Shown: positions 28,229 to 38,698 of the stretch, piece by piece | Numbering within the stretch: the stretch's first letter is position 1 | Layout: the number at the start of each line of letters is the position of its first letter | Origin: Arthrobacter sp. | GTDB lineage: Bacteria; Actinomycetota; Actinomycetes; Actinomycetales; Micrococcaceae | Length of the DNA: 64,000 nucleotides | Reading direction: 5' to 3' | NCBI GenBank assembly: GCA_031277795.1 | Contig: JAITLQ010000002.1 | Location: forward strand, 152,200 to 216,199 | Made by a program: the position numbers and the translations under genes | Notes under the pieces: generated by a model | Told to the model about the DNA's origin: nothing | The model's input: only the letters and a program-made list of their open reading frames with translations | The model's database searches: none

Positions 28229-28890
28229 GAATCGATCCGCTCAAGGCCGTCGCGGCCATCCTCATTAAGACGGTGTTCAGGCCGACGGTGACGGGGCTGG
28301 AGAACGTGCCGAAGGAGGGCGGCTTCGTCGTCGCCTCGAATCACCTCTCCTTCTTCGACTCCGTCATCATCCAGGCGCTCATGCCGCGCAAGGTGAGCTT
28401 CTTCGCCAAGGCCGAGTACTTCACGACGCCCGGAGTCAAGGGTCGACTCATGAAGGCGTTCTTCACGGGCGTGGGGTCCATCCCCGTGCAGCGCGGAGAG
28501 CAGGCGGCCTCCGTTGCGGCGCTCGATCAGCTCGTGGAGATCCTCGACAAGGGCGACGGCGTGGGCATCTATCCAGAGGGCACCCGCTCGAGGGACGGCC
28601 TGCTCTACCGCGGCCGCACCGGCGTGGGTTGGCTGGCCCTGACGACCGGCGTGCCGGTGGTCCCTGTGGGGCTCATCGGCACGGACAAGCTGCAGCCGGC
28701 CGGCTCCAATCGCATCCGCCTGCACCGCTTCACGATGCACATCGGCGCGCCGCTGCAGTTCGAGCACCCCGGCGCCAAGCACCCGCTGCCCATGCGCCGC
28801 AAGGTCACCGACGAGATCGTCGACGCCATCGCCGAGCTCTCGGGCCAGGAGCGCGCGGCCGGTTACAACCAGTCGCCGAGCGTGGAGTAG
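28225..28890 (+). CDS. plsC: 1-acyl-sn-glycerol-3-phosphate acyltransferase
   Basis: 221 aa LPLAT-family enzyme that acylates lysophosphatidic acid to phosphatidic acid at the membrane. The catalytic NHLSFFD (H40-x4-D45) and the substrate-binding YPEGTRSRD (E118-G119-T120-R121) are both intact; a hydrophobic N-terminal segment fits membrane association. ATGA overlaps the preceding HAD gene, so the phosphatase and acyltransferase are made together. Confidence 0.9.
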   Translation: MRIDPLKAVAAILIKTVFRPTVTGLENVPKEGGFVVASNHLSFFDSVIIQALMPRKVSFFAKAEYFTTPGVKGRLMKAFFTGVGSIPVQRGEQAASVAALDQLVEILDKGDGVGIYPEGTRSRDGLLYRGRTGVGWLALTTGVPVVPVGLIGTDKLQPAGSNRIRLHRFTMHIGAPLQFEHPGAKHPLPMRRKVTDEIVDAIAELSGQERAAGYNQSPSVE

Positions 28891-28905
28891 GCGGCCTCCA
28901 GCAAC

Positions 28906-28954
28906 GCCCGACGGTGCGCCGCGGCACCCCAGGTGCCGCGCCGCACCGTCGGGC
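28906..28954 (+). terminator. plsC terminator hairpin
   Basis: A long inverted repeat (GCCCGACGGTGCG...GCGGCACC at 28906-28928 with its complement at 28932-28954), with no T run. Confidence 0.7.
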
Positions 28955-29084
28955 ATCCCGGCTCCCCCGGCCGCGCCGAGGGTGTGGGTGCGCGGAGGGC
29001 TCGGACGCGGACGGTGCGCGCGGCGCGCCGCGGGCGGGCCGGTCCGATGCCGTCCCGTCGCCCCGGGGCGCTAGGGTTTGAGGC

Positions 29085-30992
29085 ATGCCGGATCCAGCCT
29101 CCTACCGCCCCAAGACCGGGGAAATCCCCACCGATCCGGGCGTGTACCGCTTCAGGGATCCCCACGGTCGAGTCATCTACGTCGGCAAGGCGAAGAACCT
29201 GCGCCAGCGGCTCACGTCCTACTTCCAGGACCCGCGCCACCTCACGCCCAAGACGCGCACGATGGTCACGACGGCCGGCAGCGTCGAGTGGACGGTGGTG
29301 GCGAGCGAGCAGGAGTCGCTGCAGCTCGAGTTCACGTGGATCAAGGAGTTCGCTCCGCGGTTCAACATCATGTTCCGCGACGACAAGACCTACCCCTACC
29401 TTGCCGTGACGATGGGGGAGCAGTACCCCCGCGCCCTCGTGATGCGCGGGGACAAGCGCAAGGGCACCAAGTACTTCGGCCCGTTCTACCCGGCCAAGGC
29501 GGTGCGAGAGACGCTGGACACCGTGCTGCGCGTCTTCCCCGTCCGCTCGTGCTCCTCCGGCGTGTTCAACCGCGCCCAGCGCAGCGGGCGGCCCTGCCTA
29601 CTCGGTTACATCGCCAAGTGTTCGGCCCCCTGCGTGGGCCGCATCAGCCCCCAGGAACACCGCGAGCTGGCCCAGGAGCTGTGCGACTTCATGGGAGGGG
29701 ACGGGCAGCGCTTCATCCGCGAGCTCGAGCGGCGCATGGCGGCCGCCGCCGCGGAGATGGACTACGAGGCGGCCGCGCGGCACCGCGACGACATCGCGGC
29801 GCTGCGGCGCGTGTTCGAGCGCAACGCCGTGGTGTTGGACGAGGGCGTCGATGCCGACATCTTTGGGGTGGAGGAGGACGACCTCGAGGCGGCGGTCCAG
29901 GTCTTCCACGTGCGCGGAGGGCGCATCCGCGGCCAGCGCGGCTGGGTCATGGAAAAGGTCGAGGACGTGTCCCTCGAACAACTCCTCGAGCAGCTGCTCC
30001 AGCAGGTCTACGGCGACATGGAGGACGCAGGCCGGCTACCCCGCGAGGTGCTCGTCCCCGAGCTACCGGAGGACGCCGACGCCCTCACCGCGTGGCTCAC
30101 GCAGCGCCGCGGCGCCAAGGTCAAGCTCAAGGTGGCCCAGCGCGGCCCCAAGAAGGAGCTCGCCGCCACGGTCCAGGAGAACGCCAGGCAGGCCCTGGCC
30201 CTGCACAAGGCGCGGCGGGCCGGCGACGTCACGGTCCGCTCGGCCGGGCTGCAACAGATCCAGGACGCGCTGGGGCTGCCCGAGCCGCCGCTGCGCATGG
30301 AGGGCTACGACAACTCCCACGTCTCCGGCACCAACGTCGTGGGCTCCATGGTGGTCTTCGAAGACGGCCTGCCCAAGAAGAGCGACTACCGTCGCTTCAA
30401 GGTGACGGGGGACGCGGCGCGGGACGACACCTCGTCCATGTACGACGTCATCTCCCGGCGCTTTCAGTACTACCTCGAGGAGCTCGCGGGGGAGGACGAG
30501 CTGCGCTCCGGCGAGGTGAGCGCGGAGGCCGCCACGCCGGCGCGCTTCTCCTACCCGCCGAGCCTCGTGGTGGTGGACGGCGGCCCGCCGCAGGTCGCCG
30601 CCGCCCAGCAGGCCCTCGACGACCTCGGGATCACCGAGATCTCCGTGGTGGGCCTGGCCAAGCGCCTCGAGGAGGTCTGGGTGCCAGGGGACGAGTTCCC
30701 CGTGATCCTTCCCCGCGATTCGGAGGGGCTCTACCTGCTGCAGCGCCTGCGCGACGAGTCGCACCGCTTCGCGATCACCTTCCACCGCGAGCGCCGCGGC
30801 AAGTCGATGCTGGTCTCCGTGCTGGACGACGTGGCCGGGCTGGGGCCGGCCAAGAAGGCGGCGCTGCTCAAGCACTTCGGTTCGGTTAAGAAGATGAAGG
30901 CGGCCAGCCCGGAGGAGCTCACGCAGGTCAAGGGCGTGGGGCCCAGCCTGGCCCAGGCGGTGCACGCGGCCCTGCACGACGACGCGGCCTAG
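29085..30992 (+). CDS. uvrC: Excinuclease ABC subunit C
   Basis: 635 aa. The N-terminal GIY-YIG nuclease (PTDPGVYRFRDPHGRVIYVG, 3' incision), a UVR domain near 205-240 for UvrB contact, the central RNase H-like nuclease (DNSHVSGTNVVGSMVVF; 5' incision) and tandem HhH motifs at the end (GLGPAKKAALLKHF, VKGVGPSLAQAV). ATG 29085 is 7 nt after TAGGGT (29072-29077), again leaderless. The rapZ promoter lies 33 nt downstream of its stop, preserving the actinobacterial uvrC-rapZ-yvcK-whiA order. Confidence 0.97.
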   Translation: MPDPASYRPKTGEIPTDPGVYRFRDPHGRVIYVGKAKNLRQRLTSYFQDPRHLTPKTRTMVTTAGSVEWTVVASEQESLQLEFTWIKEFAPRFNIMFRDDKTYPYLAVTMGEQYPRALVMRGDKRKGTKYFGPFYPAKAVRETLDTVLRVFPVRSCSSGVFNRAQRSGRPCLLGYIAKCSAPCVGRISPQEHRELAQELCDFMGGDGQRFIRELERRMAAAAAEMDYEAAARHRDDIAALRRVFERNAVVLDEGVDADIFGVEEDDLEAAVQVFHVRGGRIRGQRGWVMEKVEDVSLEQLLEQLLQQVYGDMEDAGRLPREVLVPELPEDADALTAWLTQRRGAKVKLKVAQRGPKKELAATVQENARQALALHKARRAGDVTVRSAGLQQIQDALGLPEPPLRMEGYDNSHVSGTNVVGSMVVFEDGLPKKSDYRRFKVTGDAARDDTSSMYDVISRRFQYYLEELAGEDELRSGEVSAEAATPARFSYPPSLVVVDGGPPQVAAAQQALDDLGITEISVVGLAKRLEEVWVPGDEFPVILPRDSEGLYLLQRLRDESHRFAITFHRERRGKSMLVSVLDDVAGLGPAKKAALLKHFGSVKKMKAASPEELTQVKGVGPSLAQAVHAALHDDAA

Positions 30993-31037
30993 CCGGCGTG
31001 GGCCCCGCGGCCTCCGCACGCGGATAGGGTTGGGAGC

Positions 31038-31931
31038 ATGAACGCTTCGCCAGAGGTCCAGAAGCCCCAACAGTCGGAGATCGTGGTGCTCACCGGCATG
31101 TCGGGTGCTGGCCGCACCACGGCCGCCCACGCCCTTGAAGACATGGGCTGGTACGTCGTCGACAACCTGCCGCCGCAGATGCTGCAGACGCTGACCGACC
31201 TCGTGGCGCGCACGCCGGAGGCCCTCCCCAAGCTGGCCGTGGGCGTCGACATCCGCTCCAGGAGCCTGTTCCCCGCCCTGCGCGAGGCCCTCGAGGCCAT
31301 GCGCGCCGCCGGGCTGAACTATCGCGTCGTCTTCCTCGACGCGGACGACGACGTCTTGGTGCGCCGCTTCGAGCAGGGCCGCCGCCCGCATCCCCTGCAG
31401 GGCGACGGGCGCATCGTGGACGGCATCGCCGCCGAGCGCGTGGCCATGGCCGAGCTCAAGGACACCGCCGAGATCGAGCTGGACACCTCGCGATTCAACG
31501 TGCACGAACTGGCCGCCGCGGTGCACGAGGTCTTCTCCGACGAGGGGCCCATCACGCTGCGCCTGAATGTCATGAGCTTCGGCTTCAAGTACGGGCTGCC
31601 CGTGGACGCCAACTACGTGGCCGACGTGCGCTTTGTCCCCAATCCGCACTGGATCCCCGAGCTGCGCCCGCACACCGGCCAGGATGCGGAGGTGCGCGAC
31701 TACGTGCTCGCGGCGGGCGGCACGCAGGAGTTCATCGAGCACTACGTGGCCGCACTCGCCCCCGTGTTTGAGGGCTACCGGCGCGAGCGCAAGCACTACG
31801 CCACGATCGCCGTGGGGTGCACGGGCGGCAAGCACCGCTCGGTGGCCATCGCCGAGGAGATCGCCCGCCGCCTGGCCGCGTTCCCCGAGGTGCGCGTTTC
31901 CGTGGTGCACCGCGACCTCGGGCGGGAGTGA
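31038..31931 (+). CDS. rapZ: RapZ/YvcJ-type nucleotide-binding protein
   Basis: 297 aa. The N-terminal P-loop reads GMSGAGRTT (20-28): Arg replaces the usual Walker A Lys, which is common in actinobacterial homologues. The C-terminal domain carries the conserved FGFKYG and [10 protein letters not shown] segments, the UDP-GlcNAc-binding region of RapZ. In E. coli RapZ delivers GlmZ RNA to RNase E; in actinobacteria the role is not settled, though it is linked to cell-wall precursor control. ATG 31038 is 7 nt after TAGGGT (31025-31030). It overlaps or abuts yvcK. Confidence 0.93.
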   Translation: MNASPEVQKPQQSEIVVLTGMSGAGRTTAAHALEDMGWYVVDNLPPQMLQTLTDLVARTPEALPKLAVGVDIRSRSLFPALREALEAMRAAGLNYRVVFLDADDDVLVRRFEQGRRPHPLQGDGRIVDGIAAERVAMAELKDTAEIELDTSRFNVHELAAAVHEVFSDEGPITLRLNVMSFGFKYGLPVDANYVADVRFVPNPHWIPELRPHTGQDAEVRDYVLAAGGTQEFIEHYVAALAPVFEGYRRERKHYATIAVGCTGGKHRSVAIAEEIARRLAAFPEVRVSVVHRDLGRE

Positions 31932-31933
31932 GC

Positions 31934-32956
31934 ATGGAGATCCCCACCGGCTTCCTGCCGATGTTTGCCCCCAAGCTCACTCCGCACACCCCGGCCGCGC
32001 AGTGGAAGGTGACGGCGCTCGGGGGAGGGCACGGGCTCTCGGCCTCGCTGCAGGCCCTGCGCCGGCTCGACACCGACCTCACCGCCGTCGTCACGGTCGC
32101 GGACGACGGCGGCTCCTCCGGCACACTGCGTGACGAATTCGGCGTGCTGCCCCCCGGCGATCTCCGCATGGCGCTCGCTGCGCTGTGCGACGACACTGAG
32201 TGGGGCAGGACGTGGGCCGATGTCATGCAGCATCGCTTCGCCTCGCGCCCGGATTCGGCCCGCACGCTCGATCGCCACGCGCTGGGCAATCTGCTCATCG
32301 TGGCGCTCTGGGAGATGCTCCAGGACCCCGTCGAGGGCCTGCGCTGGGCCGGCAGCCTGCTCGGGGCGCGCGGCCGGGTGCTCCCCGTGAGCACGACGCC
32401 GCTGACGATCCACGGCACCGTGCTCTCCCAGGACAACGACGGCGCGCTGAGCTCGCGCGCCGTGGCTGGCCAGGTGGAACTCGCCAGGGCCGCACAGCGC
32501 GGGCGGGTCACCGAGGTCGGGCTGGATCCGGCCACGGCGCCGGGCACGCCCGAGGCGATCGAGGCCATCAACGAGGCCGATTGGAACGTGCTCGGCCCCG
32601 GTTCGTGGTTCACCTCGGTGCTACCGCACCTGCTCCTGCCCGATGTGCGCAACGCGCTCGAGCAATCCCCGGCCCGGACGCTCGTGACCATGAATCTCAC
32701 CACAGACACATCGGAGACGCTGGAGCTCGACGCGGCCGATCATCTCGACCTGATTCGGCGCTACGCCCCGCGATTGCGGGTCGATGCGGTGCTGGCCGAT
32801 CCCACCTCGGTGGAGGACGTGGCGCGCTTCCGCGAGGCGGCCCACCGGCTCGGGGCGCGGGTCTTCTTCGATAGAGTGGGCCAGCGCGATGGGCAACCAG
32901 TCCACGATCCACTGCGGCTCGCGGCGGCCTATCGCGATGTGATTTCCTCCTTCTGA
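31934..32956 (+). CDS. yvcK: YvcK/CofD-fold gluconeogenesis and cell-envelope factor
   Basis: 340 aa of the CofD-like YvcK family (CuvA in mycobacteria). Conserved segments include VTALGGGHGLSASLQAL, VADDGGSSGTLRDEFG and LPPGDLRMALAAL near the N-terminus, which bind UDP-sugars. The family is required for normal cell shape and growth on gluconeogenic carbon. I give ATG 31934; GTG 31928, which overlaps the rapZ stop (GTGA), is equally possible. It forms an operon with rapZ and whiA. Confidence 0.92.
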   Translation: MEIPTGFLPMFAPKLTPHTPAAQWKVTALGGGHGLSASLQALRRLDTDLTAVVTVADDGGSSGTLRDEFGVLPPGDLRMALAALCDDTEWGRTWADVMQHRFASRPDSARTLDRHALGNLLIVALWEMLQDPVEGLRWAGSLLGARGRVLPVSTTPLTIHGTVLSQDNDGALSSRAVAGQVELARAAQRGRVTEVGLDPATAPGTPEAIEAINEADWNVLGPGSWFTSVLPHLLLPDVRNALEQSPARTLVTMNLTTDTSETLELDAADHLDLIRRYAPRLRVDAVLADPTSVEDVARFREAAHRLGARVFFDRVGQRDGQPVHDPLRLAAAYRDVISSF

Positions 32957-33016
32957 GTGCCCCTCTCCCCGGGGCGCCCAGGGGAGACCGACGCACCCGA
33001 AAGGATCTGTGCACCC

Positions 33017-33997
33017 ATGGCGTTGACCGCTTCCGTCAAGGACGAACTAGCCAGGCTCGAAGTGAGGCAGACCTCGCAGCGCCGGGCGGAGGTCGCCACC
33101 TTGCTGCGGTTCGCCGGCGGCCTGCACATCATTTCCGGCCGCATCGTGATCGAGGCGGAGGTCGACTCGGCCGCGACGGCGCAGCGCGTGCGCCGCGCGC
33201 TGGCCGAGGTCTACGGCCACCGGGCCGAGGTGATCGTGGTCTCCGGCGGCGGCCTGCGCAAGGGCGAGCGCTACGTGGTGCGGGTGGTCCGCGAGGGCGA
33301 GGCGCTGGCCCGCCAGACGGGCCTGCTGGACGGGCGGGGGCGCCCCGTGCGTGGCCTGCCCTCCACCGTGGTCAACGGTTCGGTCCTCGACGCCCGCGCC
33401 GTGTGGCGCGGGGCGTTCCTGGCCCACGGTTCGCTGACCGAGCCCGGCCGCTCCTCCGCGCTGGAGATCACGTGCCCCGGCCCCGAGTCGGCGCTCGCGC
33501 TCGTCGGGGCGGCCCGCCGCCTCGGCCTGAGCGCCAAGGCACGCGAGGTCCGTGGCGTCGATCGCGTGGTCCTGCGCGACGGCGACGCCATCGCCGAGCT
33601 GCTGCGTCACATGGGGGCGAGCCAGACGCTGACCGTGTGGGAGGAGCGCCGCCAGCGCAAGGAGGTACGCGCGACGGCCAACCGGCTCGCCAACTTCGAT
33701 GACGCCAACCTGCGCCGCAGCGCCCAGGCCGCCGTGGCGGCGGGGGCCCGCGTGGCCAGGGCGCTGCAGATCCTGGGGGAGGACGTCCCGGAGCACCTGC
33801 GCGACGCCGGCGCGCTGCGCCTGCAGCACAAGGACGCGAGCCTCGACGAGCTGGGCCGGCTCGCCGACCCGCAGCTGACGAAGGACGCGATCGCCGGGCG
33901 GATCCGCCGCCTGCTTGCCATGGCGGACAAGGCGGCGGCGGAACGCGGGGAACCCGGCACCGAGGCGGCCGTCCCGCTCGAGGCGCTCGAGGACTAG
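33017..33997 (+). CDS. whiA: WhiA family DNA-binding protein
   Basis: 326 aa. The N-terminal LAGLIDADG-like domain without nuclease residues ([17 protein letters not shown]) and the C-terminal helix-turn-helix ([20 protein letters not shown]) are characteristic of WhiA. In Streptomyces WhiA works with WhiB to trigger sporulation septation; in non-sporulating relatives it affects division and chromosome segregation. ATG 33017 follows AAGGA (about 33000) at a longish distance; it lies 60 nt after yvcK, so it probably belongs to the rapZ-yvcK-whiA transcript. Confidence 0.95.
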   Translation: MALTASVKDELARLEVRQTSQRRAEVATLLRFAGGLHIISGRIVIEAEVDSAATAQRVRRALAEVYGHRAEVIVVSGGGLRKGERYVVRVVREGEALARQTGLLDGRGRPVRGLPSTVVNGSVLDARAVWRGAFLAHGSLTEPGRSSALEITCPGPESALALVGAARRLGLSAKAREVRGVDRVVLRDGDAIAELLRHMGASQTLTVWEERRQRKEVRATANRLANFDDANLRRSAQAAVAAGARVARALQILGEDVPEHLRDAGALRLQHKDASLDELGRLADPQLTKDAIAGRIRRLLAMADKAAAERGEPGTEAAVPLEALED

Positions 33998-34194
33998 GGC
34001 GCCGGCGCCGCCCGCGCGCCGTCGTCCCCCGCCCCGGCGCCAGCCGCCGGGCCCGGGGAATAGACGCCGCGTTGCGCGCGGTTGTGCTGGCTGTCCCTCG
34101 GCGCGCTAGTGTCTAGGGAAGTGGGCCCACGCGGCCTGCGCACAGGAAGATCGGGCGGCAACAGCACGTGTGCCGCCCACGAACTGGAGGAATC

Positions 34195-34824
34195 ATGTCG
34201 CTGTACACCCTCCCGGAGCTGCCGTACGACTACGCCGCTCTGGAGCCGAACATCTCCGCCCGCATCATGGAACTGCACCATGACAAGCACCACGCCACCT
34301 ACGTGGCCGGGGCGAACAAGGCACTGGAGCAGCTCGCCGAGGCGCGCGAGAAGAACGACTTCGCCAACATCGCCAAGTTCTCCAAGGACCTGGCCTTCAA
34401 CCTGGGTGGCCACACCAACCACTCGATCTTCTGGAACAACCTCTCCCCGGAGGGTGGCGACCGCCCCGAGGGCGAGCTCGCCGCCGCCATCGACGACGCC
34501 TTCGGCTCGTTCGAGGCCTTCCAGGCGCACTTCACCCAGGCCGCTCTCGGCATCCAGGGCTCCGGCTGGGCCCTGCTGGCGCTCGAGGGCCTCGGCGGCA
34601 ATCTCGTGATTGAGCAGCTCTACGACCAGCAGGGCAACGTGCCGGTGGCGACGACCCCGCTGCTCATGCTGGACATGTGGGAGCACGCCTTCTACCTGGA
34701 TTACGTCAACGTGAAGGCCGACTACGTCAAGGCCTTCTGGAACATCGTGAACTGGGCCGACGTCTCGGCCCGCTTCGAGGCCGCCCGCGCGGGCGCCAAG
34801 CAGCTCATCGTTCCGGGTCGCTGA
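34195..34824 (+). CDS. sodA: Superoxide dismutase, Mn-type
   Basis: 209 aa Fe/Mn-family SOD. Metal ligands are in HHDKHHATY (first His), [10 protein letters not shown] (second His) and [11 protein letters not shown] (Asp and third His). The position that is His in the Fe-SOD of M. tuberculosis (DHQ) is Gln here (YDQQGN), as expected for a Mn enzyme. There is no signal peptide. ATG 34195 has an excellent ribosome binding site (GGAGGAA). The promoter is probably TAGTGT near 34108; the ~80-nt leader contains a GGGCGGCA...TGCCGCCC hairpin (about 34152-34178). It lies between whiA and gap, as in other Micrococcales. Confidence 0.96.
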   Translation: MSLYTLPELPYDYAALEPNISARIMELHHDKHHATYVAGANKALEQLAEAREKNDFANIAKFSKDLAFNLGGHTNHSIFWNNLSPEGGDRPEGELAAAIDDAFGSFEAFQAHFTQAALGIQGSGWALLALEGLGGNLVIEQLYDQQGNVPVATTPLLMLDMWEHAFYLDYVNVKADYVKAFWNIVNWADVSARFEAARAGAKQLIVPGR

Positions 34825-34853
34825 TCCGCCCGGCTCACGCCGGAAACCGCCTC

Positions 34854-34892
34854 GCGCCCGGCGCTGTGAGATGACTCTCACGGCCCGGGCGC
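34854..34892 (+). terminator. sodA terminator hairpin
   Basis: GCGCCCGG...TGTGAGA (34854-34871) pairs with TCTCACGGCCCGGGCGC (34876-34892) with one bulge. It resembles the hairpin before rpsA, and overlaps the -35 region of gap. Confidence 0.65.
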
Positions 34893-34900
34893 GAAGCGTG

Positions 34901-34906
34901 TAGACT
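34901..34906 (+). promoter_or_regulatory. gap -10 box and long leader
   Basis: TAGACT at 34901-34906 would start transcription near 34913, giving a 5' leader of about 185 nt before gap. The leader contains a GGCCGCC/GGCGGCC hairpin (34962-34981) and a CCCGG/CCGGG pair further on; I see no known riboswitch in it. Confidence 0.6.
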
Positions 34907-35097
34907 GAAAGGCATCAGCGCGAAATCGTGGGGAAACCACCCGCGGTCGCCGCGCTCTCTGGCCGCCCTCGCCGGCGGCCGTGACACGACGGTGTGTCCC
35001 CGGTCCATCATGGAAATCCGGGCCGCGTCGGTCTCTTTCTTCTCGGGAGCCCCCTATGCTCCCTCGTCGCGGCCTGCTCGTCTCAAGGAGCACAGCA

Positions 35098-36108
35098 GTG
35101 ACCACTCGCATCGGCATCAACGGTTTTGGCCGCATCGGTCGCAACGTCCTTCGCGTCATCAAGGCTCAGGGCCGCGACGTCGAGATCGTCGCCATCAATG
35201 ACCTGGCCGTCGTCGACGACATCGCGATGCTCATCAAGTACGACACGATCCTGGGCGCCTACCCGGGCACGGTCGAGGCCGACGGTCAGAACCTGATCGT
35301 GGATGGCAAGGCCATCACGGTCACGCAGCACCGCGACCCCGCCGAGATCGACTGGGCCGGCGCCGGCGCAGACATCGTGCTTGAATGCACCGGCCTCTTC
35401 ACCAATGGTGAGAAGGCCAAGGCCCACCTCGCCGGCGGCGCCAAGAAGGTCATCATCTCCGCCCCGGGCAAGAACGTCGACGGCACCTTTGTGCTCGGCG
35501 TCAACGAGGGCACGTACGACCCGGAGACGATGAACGTCATCTCCAACGCCTCCTGCACCACCAACTGCCTCGCCCCGCTGGCCAAGGTCATCAACGACGA
35601 GTTCGGCGTGGTCGAGGGCCTCATGACCACGGTGCACGCCTACACGGGCGATCAGAACCTGCACGACAACGTCCACAAGGGCGACAAGCGTCGCGCCCGC
35701 GCCGCCGCGCAGAACACCATCCCGACCTCCACCGGTGCCGCCAAGGCCATCGGCGAGGTGCTCCCGGAGCTGGCCGGCAAGCTCAACGGCTCCGCGCTGC
35801 GCGTCCCGGTCATCACGGGCTCCATCACCGACCTCACGGTCACGGTGACCAAGCCGGTCACGGTCGAGGCCGTCAACGCCGCCTACGCCAAGGCCGCCGC
35901 CGAGGGCCAGCTCTCCGCGTACATCAAGTACAACGAGGACCCGATCGTTTCCTCCGACATCGTGGGCGACTCCCACTCGATGATCTTCGACGCCCCGCTG
36001 ACCCAGGTCATCGGCCAGCAGGTCAAGGTCTTCGGCTGGTACGACAACGAGTGGGGTTACACCTCCCGCCTCGTCGACATCGCCGCCTTCGTCGGCGAGA
36101 AGCTCTGA
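35098..36108 (+). CDS. gap: Glyceraldehyde-3-phosphate dehydrogenase
   Basis: 336 aa, classic phosphorylating GAPDH. N-terminal NAD-binding INGFGRIGRN, catalytic Cys153 in SNASCTTNC, the HAYTGDQN segment with the catalytic His, and the C-terminal WYDNEWGYTSR. Start GTG 35098 follows AAGGAG (35085-35090); the frame extends upstream but that part is the leader. Codon bias is very strong. It is separated from pgk by a 21-bp perfect hairpin, so it is a transcription unit of its own. Confidence 0.97.
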   Translation: MTTRIGINGFGRIGRNVLRVIKAQGRDVEIVAINDLAVVDDIAMLIKYDTILGAYPGTVEADGQNLIVDGKAITVTQHRDPAEIDWAGAGADIVLECTGLFTNGEKAKAHLAGGAKKVIISAPGKNVDGTFVLGVNEGTYDPETMNVISNASCTTNCLAPLAKVINDEFGVVEGLMTTVHAYTGDQNLHDNVHKGDKRRARAAAQNTIPTSTGAAKAIGEVLPELAGKLNGSALRVPVITGSITDLTVTVTKPVTVEAVNAAYAKAAAEGQLSAYIKYNEDPIVSSDIVGDSHSMIFDAPLTQVIGQQVKVFGWYDNEWGYTSRLVDIAAFVGEKL

Positions 36109-36125
36109 GCGCAAGGCCAGTGAAA

Positions 36126-36169
36126 CACGGCGCCCGCCACACCGAGACCTCGGTGTGGCGGGCGCCGTG
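36126..36169 (+). terminator. gap terminator (21-bp perfect stem)
   Basis: CACGGCGCCCGCCACACCGAG at 36126-36146 is repeated inverted at 36149-36169, with only AC between, and followed by no T run. It splits gap from pgk. Confidence 0.8.
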
Positions 36170-36190
36170 CGCTGACCTAGAGTTGATGCC

Positions 36191-37423
<1,233 letters not shown>

Positions 37424-37427
37424 AACC

Positions 37428-38252
37428 ATGGCGAAGATCGTCGATGGAAAGTTCCTCCGCCGCCCGCTGATCGCCGGCAACTGGAAGATGAACATGGATC
37501 ACCGCCAGGGCATCACCCTGCTGCAGAAGACCGTGTGGACCCTCCAGGACGCCAAATTCGATTTCGATCGCACCGAGGTGGCCGTCTTCCCGCCGTTCAC
37601 CGATCTGCGCGGCGTCCAGACGCTCGTGGCCGGCGACGACCTGCCGGTCGCCTACGGCGGGCAGGACCTGTCCCCGGCCGATGAGGGCGCCTACACGGGC
37701 GACATCTCCGGCGCGTTCCTCAAGGCGCTCGGCTGCGAGTTCGTGCTGGTGGGGCACTCCGAGCGACGCACGCTGCACGCCGAGGGCGACGACGTCGCGC
37801 TGGCCAAGGTGCAGGCCGCCCTGCGCCACGAGCTCGTGCCGGTGCTCTGCGTCGGCGAGAGCCTCGAGGTGCGCCAGGCCGGCACGCACGTGGAGCACAC
37901 CCTGGCCCAGCTGGCCGCCGTGACGAGCCAGCTCGACGCCGCCACCGTTGCGTCCCTGGTCGTGGCCTACGAGCCGGTCTGGGCCATAGGCACGGGCGAG
38001 GTGGCCGGCCCGGCCGACGCCCAGGAGATGTGCGCGGCGCTGCGCGAGGCCGTTCGCGCCTCCCACGGCGACGCGGCGGCCGAGGGTCTGCGCTTGCTCT
38101 ACGGCGGCTCCGTGAAGGCGGCCAACGTCGCCGCCATCATGGCCGAGGTCGACGTGGACGGCGTGTTGGTCGGTGGAGCGAGCCTCGACGCCGGGGAATT
38201 TGCTAATATTGCACGGTTCGAACAGCACCTCGTCACCGACGGGCAGCGCTGA
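37428..38252 (+). CDS. tpiA: Triosephosphate isomerase
   Basis: 274 aa TIM barrel. Catalytic Lys in AGNWKMNM, catalytic His in VLVGHSERR, catalytic Glu in AYEPVWAIGTG and the phosphate-binding LLYGGSVK are all present. It starts 4 nt after pgk and shares its transcript; secG follows 32 nt downstream. Confidence 0.97.
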   Translation: MAKIVDGKFLRRPLIAGNWKMNMDHRQGITLLQKTVWTLQDAKFDFDRTEVAVFPPFTDLRGVQTLVAGDDLPVAYGGQDLSPADEGAYTGDISGAFLKALGCEFVLVGHSERRTLHAEGDDVALAKVQAALRHELVPVLCVGESLEVRQAGTHVEHTLAQLAAVTSQLDAATVASLVVAYEPVWAIGTGEVAGPADAQEMCAALREAVRASHGDAAAEGLRLLYGGSVKAANVAAIMAEVDVDGVLVGGASLDAGEFANIARFEQHLVTDGQR

Positions 38253-38284
38253 GCGAATCCCTTAAACGAAAGAGAGTCCCCGCA

Positions 38285-38536
38285 GTGAACGTGCTGACGA
38301 TCGTCCTTCAGGTTCTGGTGGCCATCACCAGCGTGCTCCTGGCTCTGACGGTCCTGCTCCACAAGGGCCGTGGTGGCGGCATCTCCGACATGTTCGGTGG
38401 TGGCATGACCTCCTCGCTCGGTTCCTCCGGCAGCGCCGAGCGGACCCTGACCATGATCACCGTGTGGATCTCGGTCATCTGGATCGCGTGCATCATCGGG
38501 CTGGCGCTCATCATGCGCCTCGACCCCGTCTCCTGA
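38285..38536 (+). CDS. secG: Preprotein translocase subunit SecG
   Basis: 83 aa with two membrane helices (about 3-23 and 57-78) joined by the Gly-rich loop KGRGGGISDMFGGG, the SecG hallmark. It forms the SecYEG channel. GTG 38285 lies after a GAAAGAGAG ribosome binding site. The gap-pgk-tpiA-secG order is typical of actinobacteria. Confidence 0.95.
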   Translation: MNVLTIVLQVLVAITSVLLALTVLLHKGRGGGISDMFGGGMTSSLGSSGSAERTLTMITVWISVIWIACIIGLALIMRLDPVS

Positions 38537-38550
38537 TCGGCTCGGAGACA

Positions 38551-38595
38551 CGAAGGGGCCGGAACCACCTCACAGGGTGGCTCCGGCCCCTTTCG
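38551..38595 (+). terminator. secG terminator
   Basis: CGAAGGGGCCGGA pairs with TCCGGCCCCTTTCG around an inner ACCACC/GGGTGG stem, followed by TTTGC. Confidence 0.8.
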
Positions 38596-38635
38596 TTTGC
38601 CCAGCCGCCTCTGGCGCGGCGCGGCGGCGCCACAG

Positions 38636-38682
38636 AAAAAGGCCCGACGTCGCCCGCTCGCGTGAGCGGGCGACGTCGGGCC
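38636..38682 (-). terminator. opcA terminator
   Basis: A perfect 19-bp stem (38641-38659 with 38664-38682) preceded on the + strand by AAAAA, which gives a U-tract for minus-strand transcription from opcA. Confidence 0.85.
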
Positions 38683-38698
38683 CTGGTGCCGGCGAGCG

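Noticed and set aside
34866..34881. GTGAGA-TGAC-TCTCAC palindrome overlapping the gap -35 region as an operator
   Set aside because: It is the top of a longer stem (34854-34892) that fits a sodA terminator.
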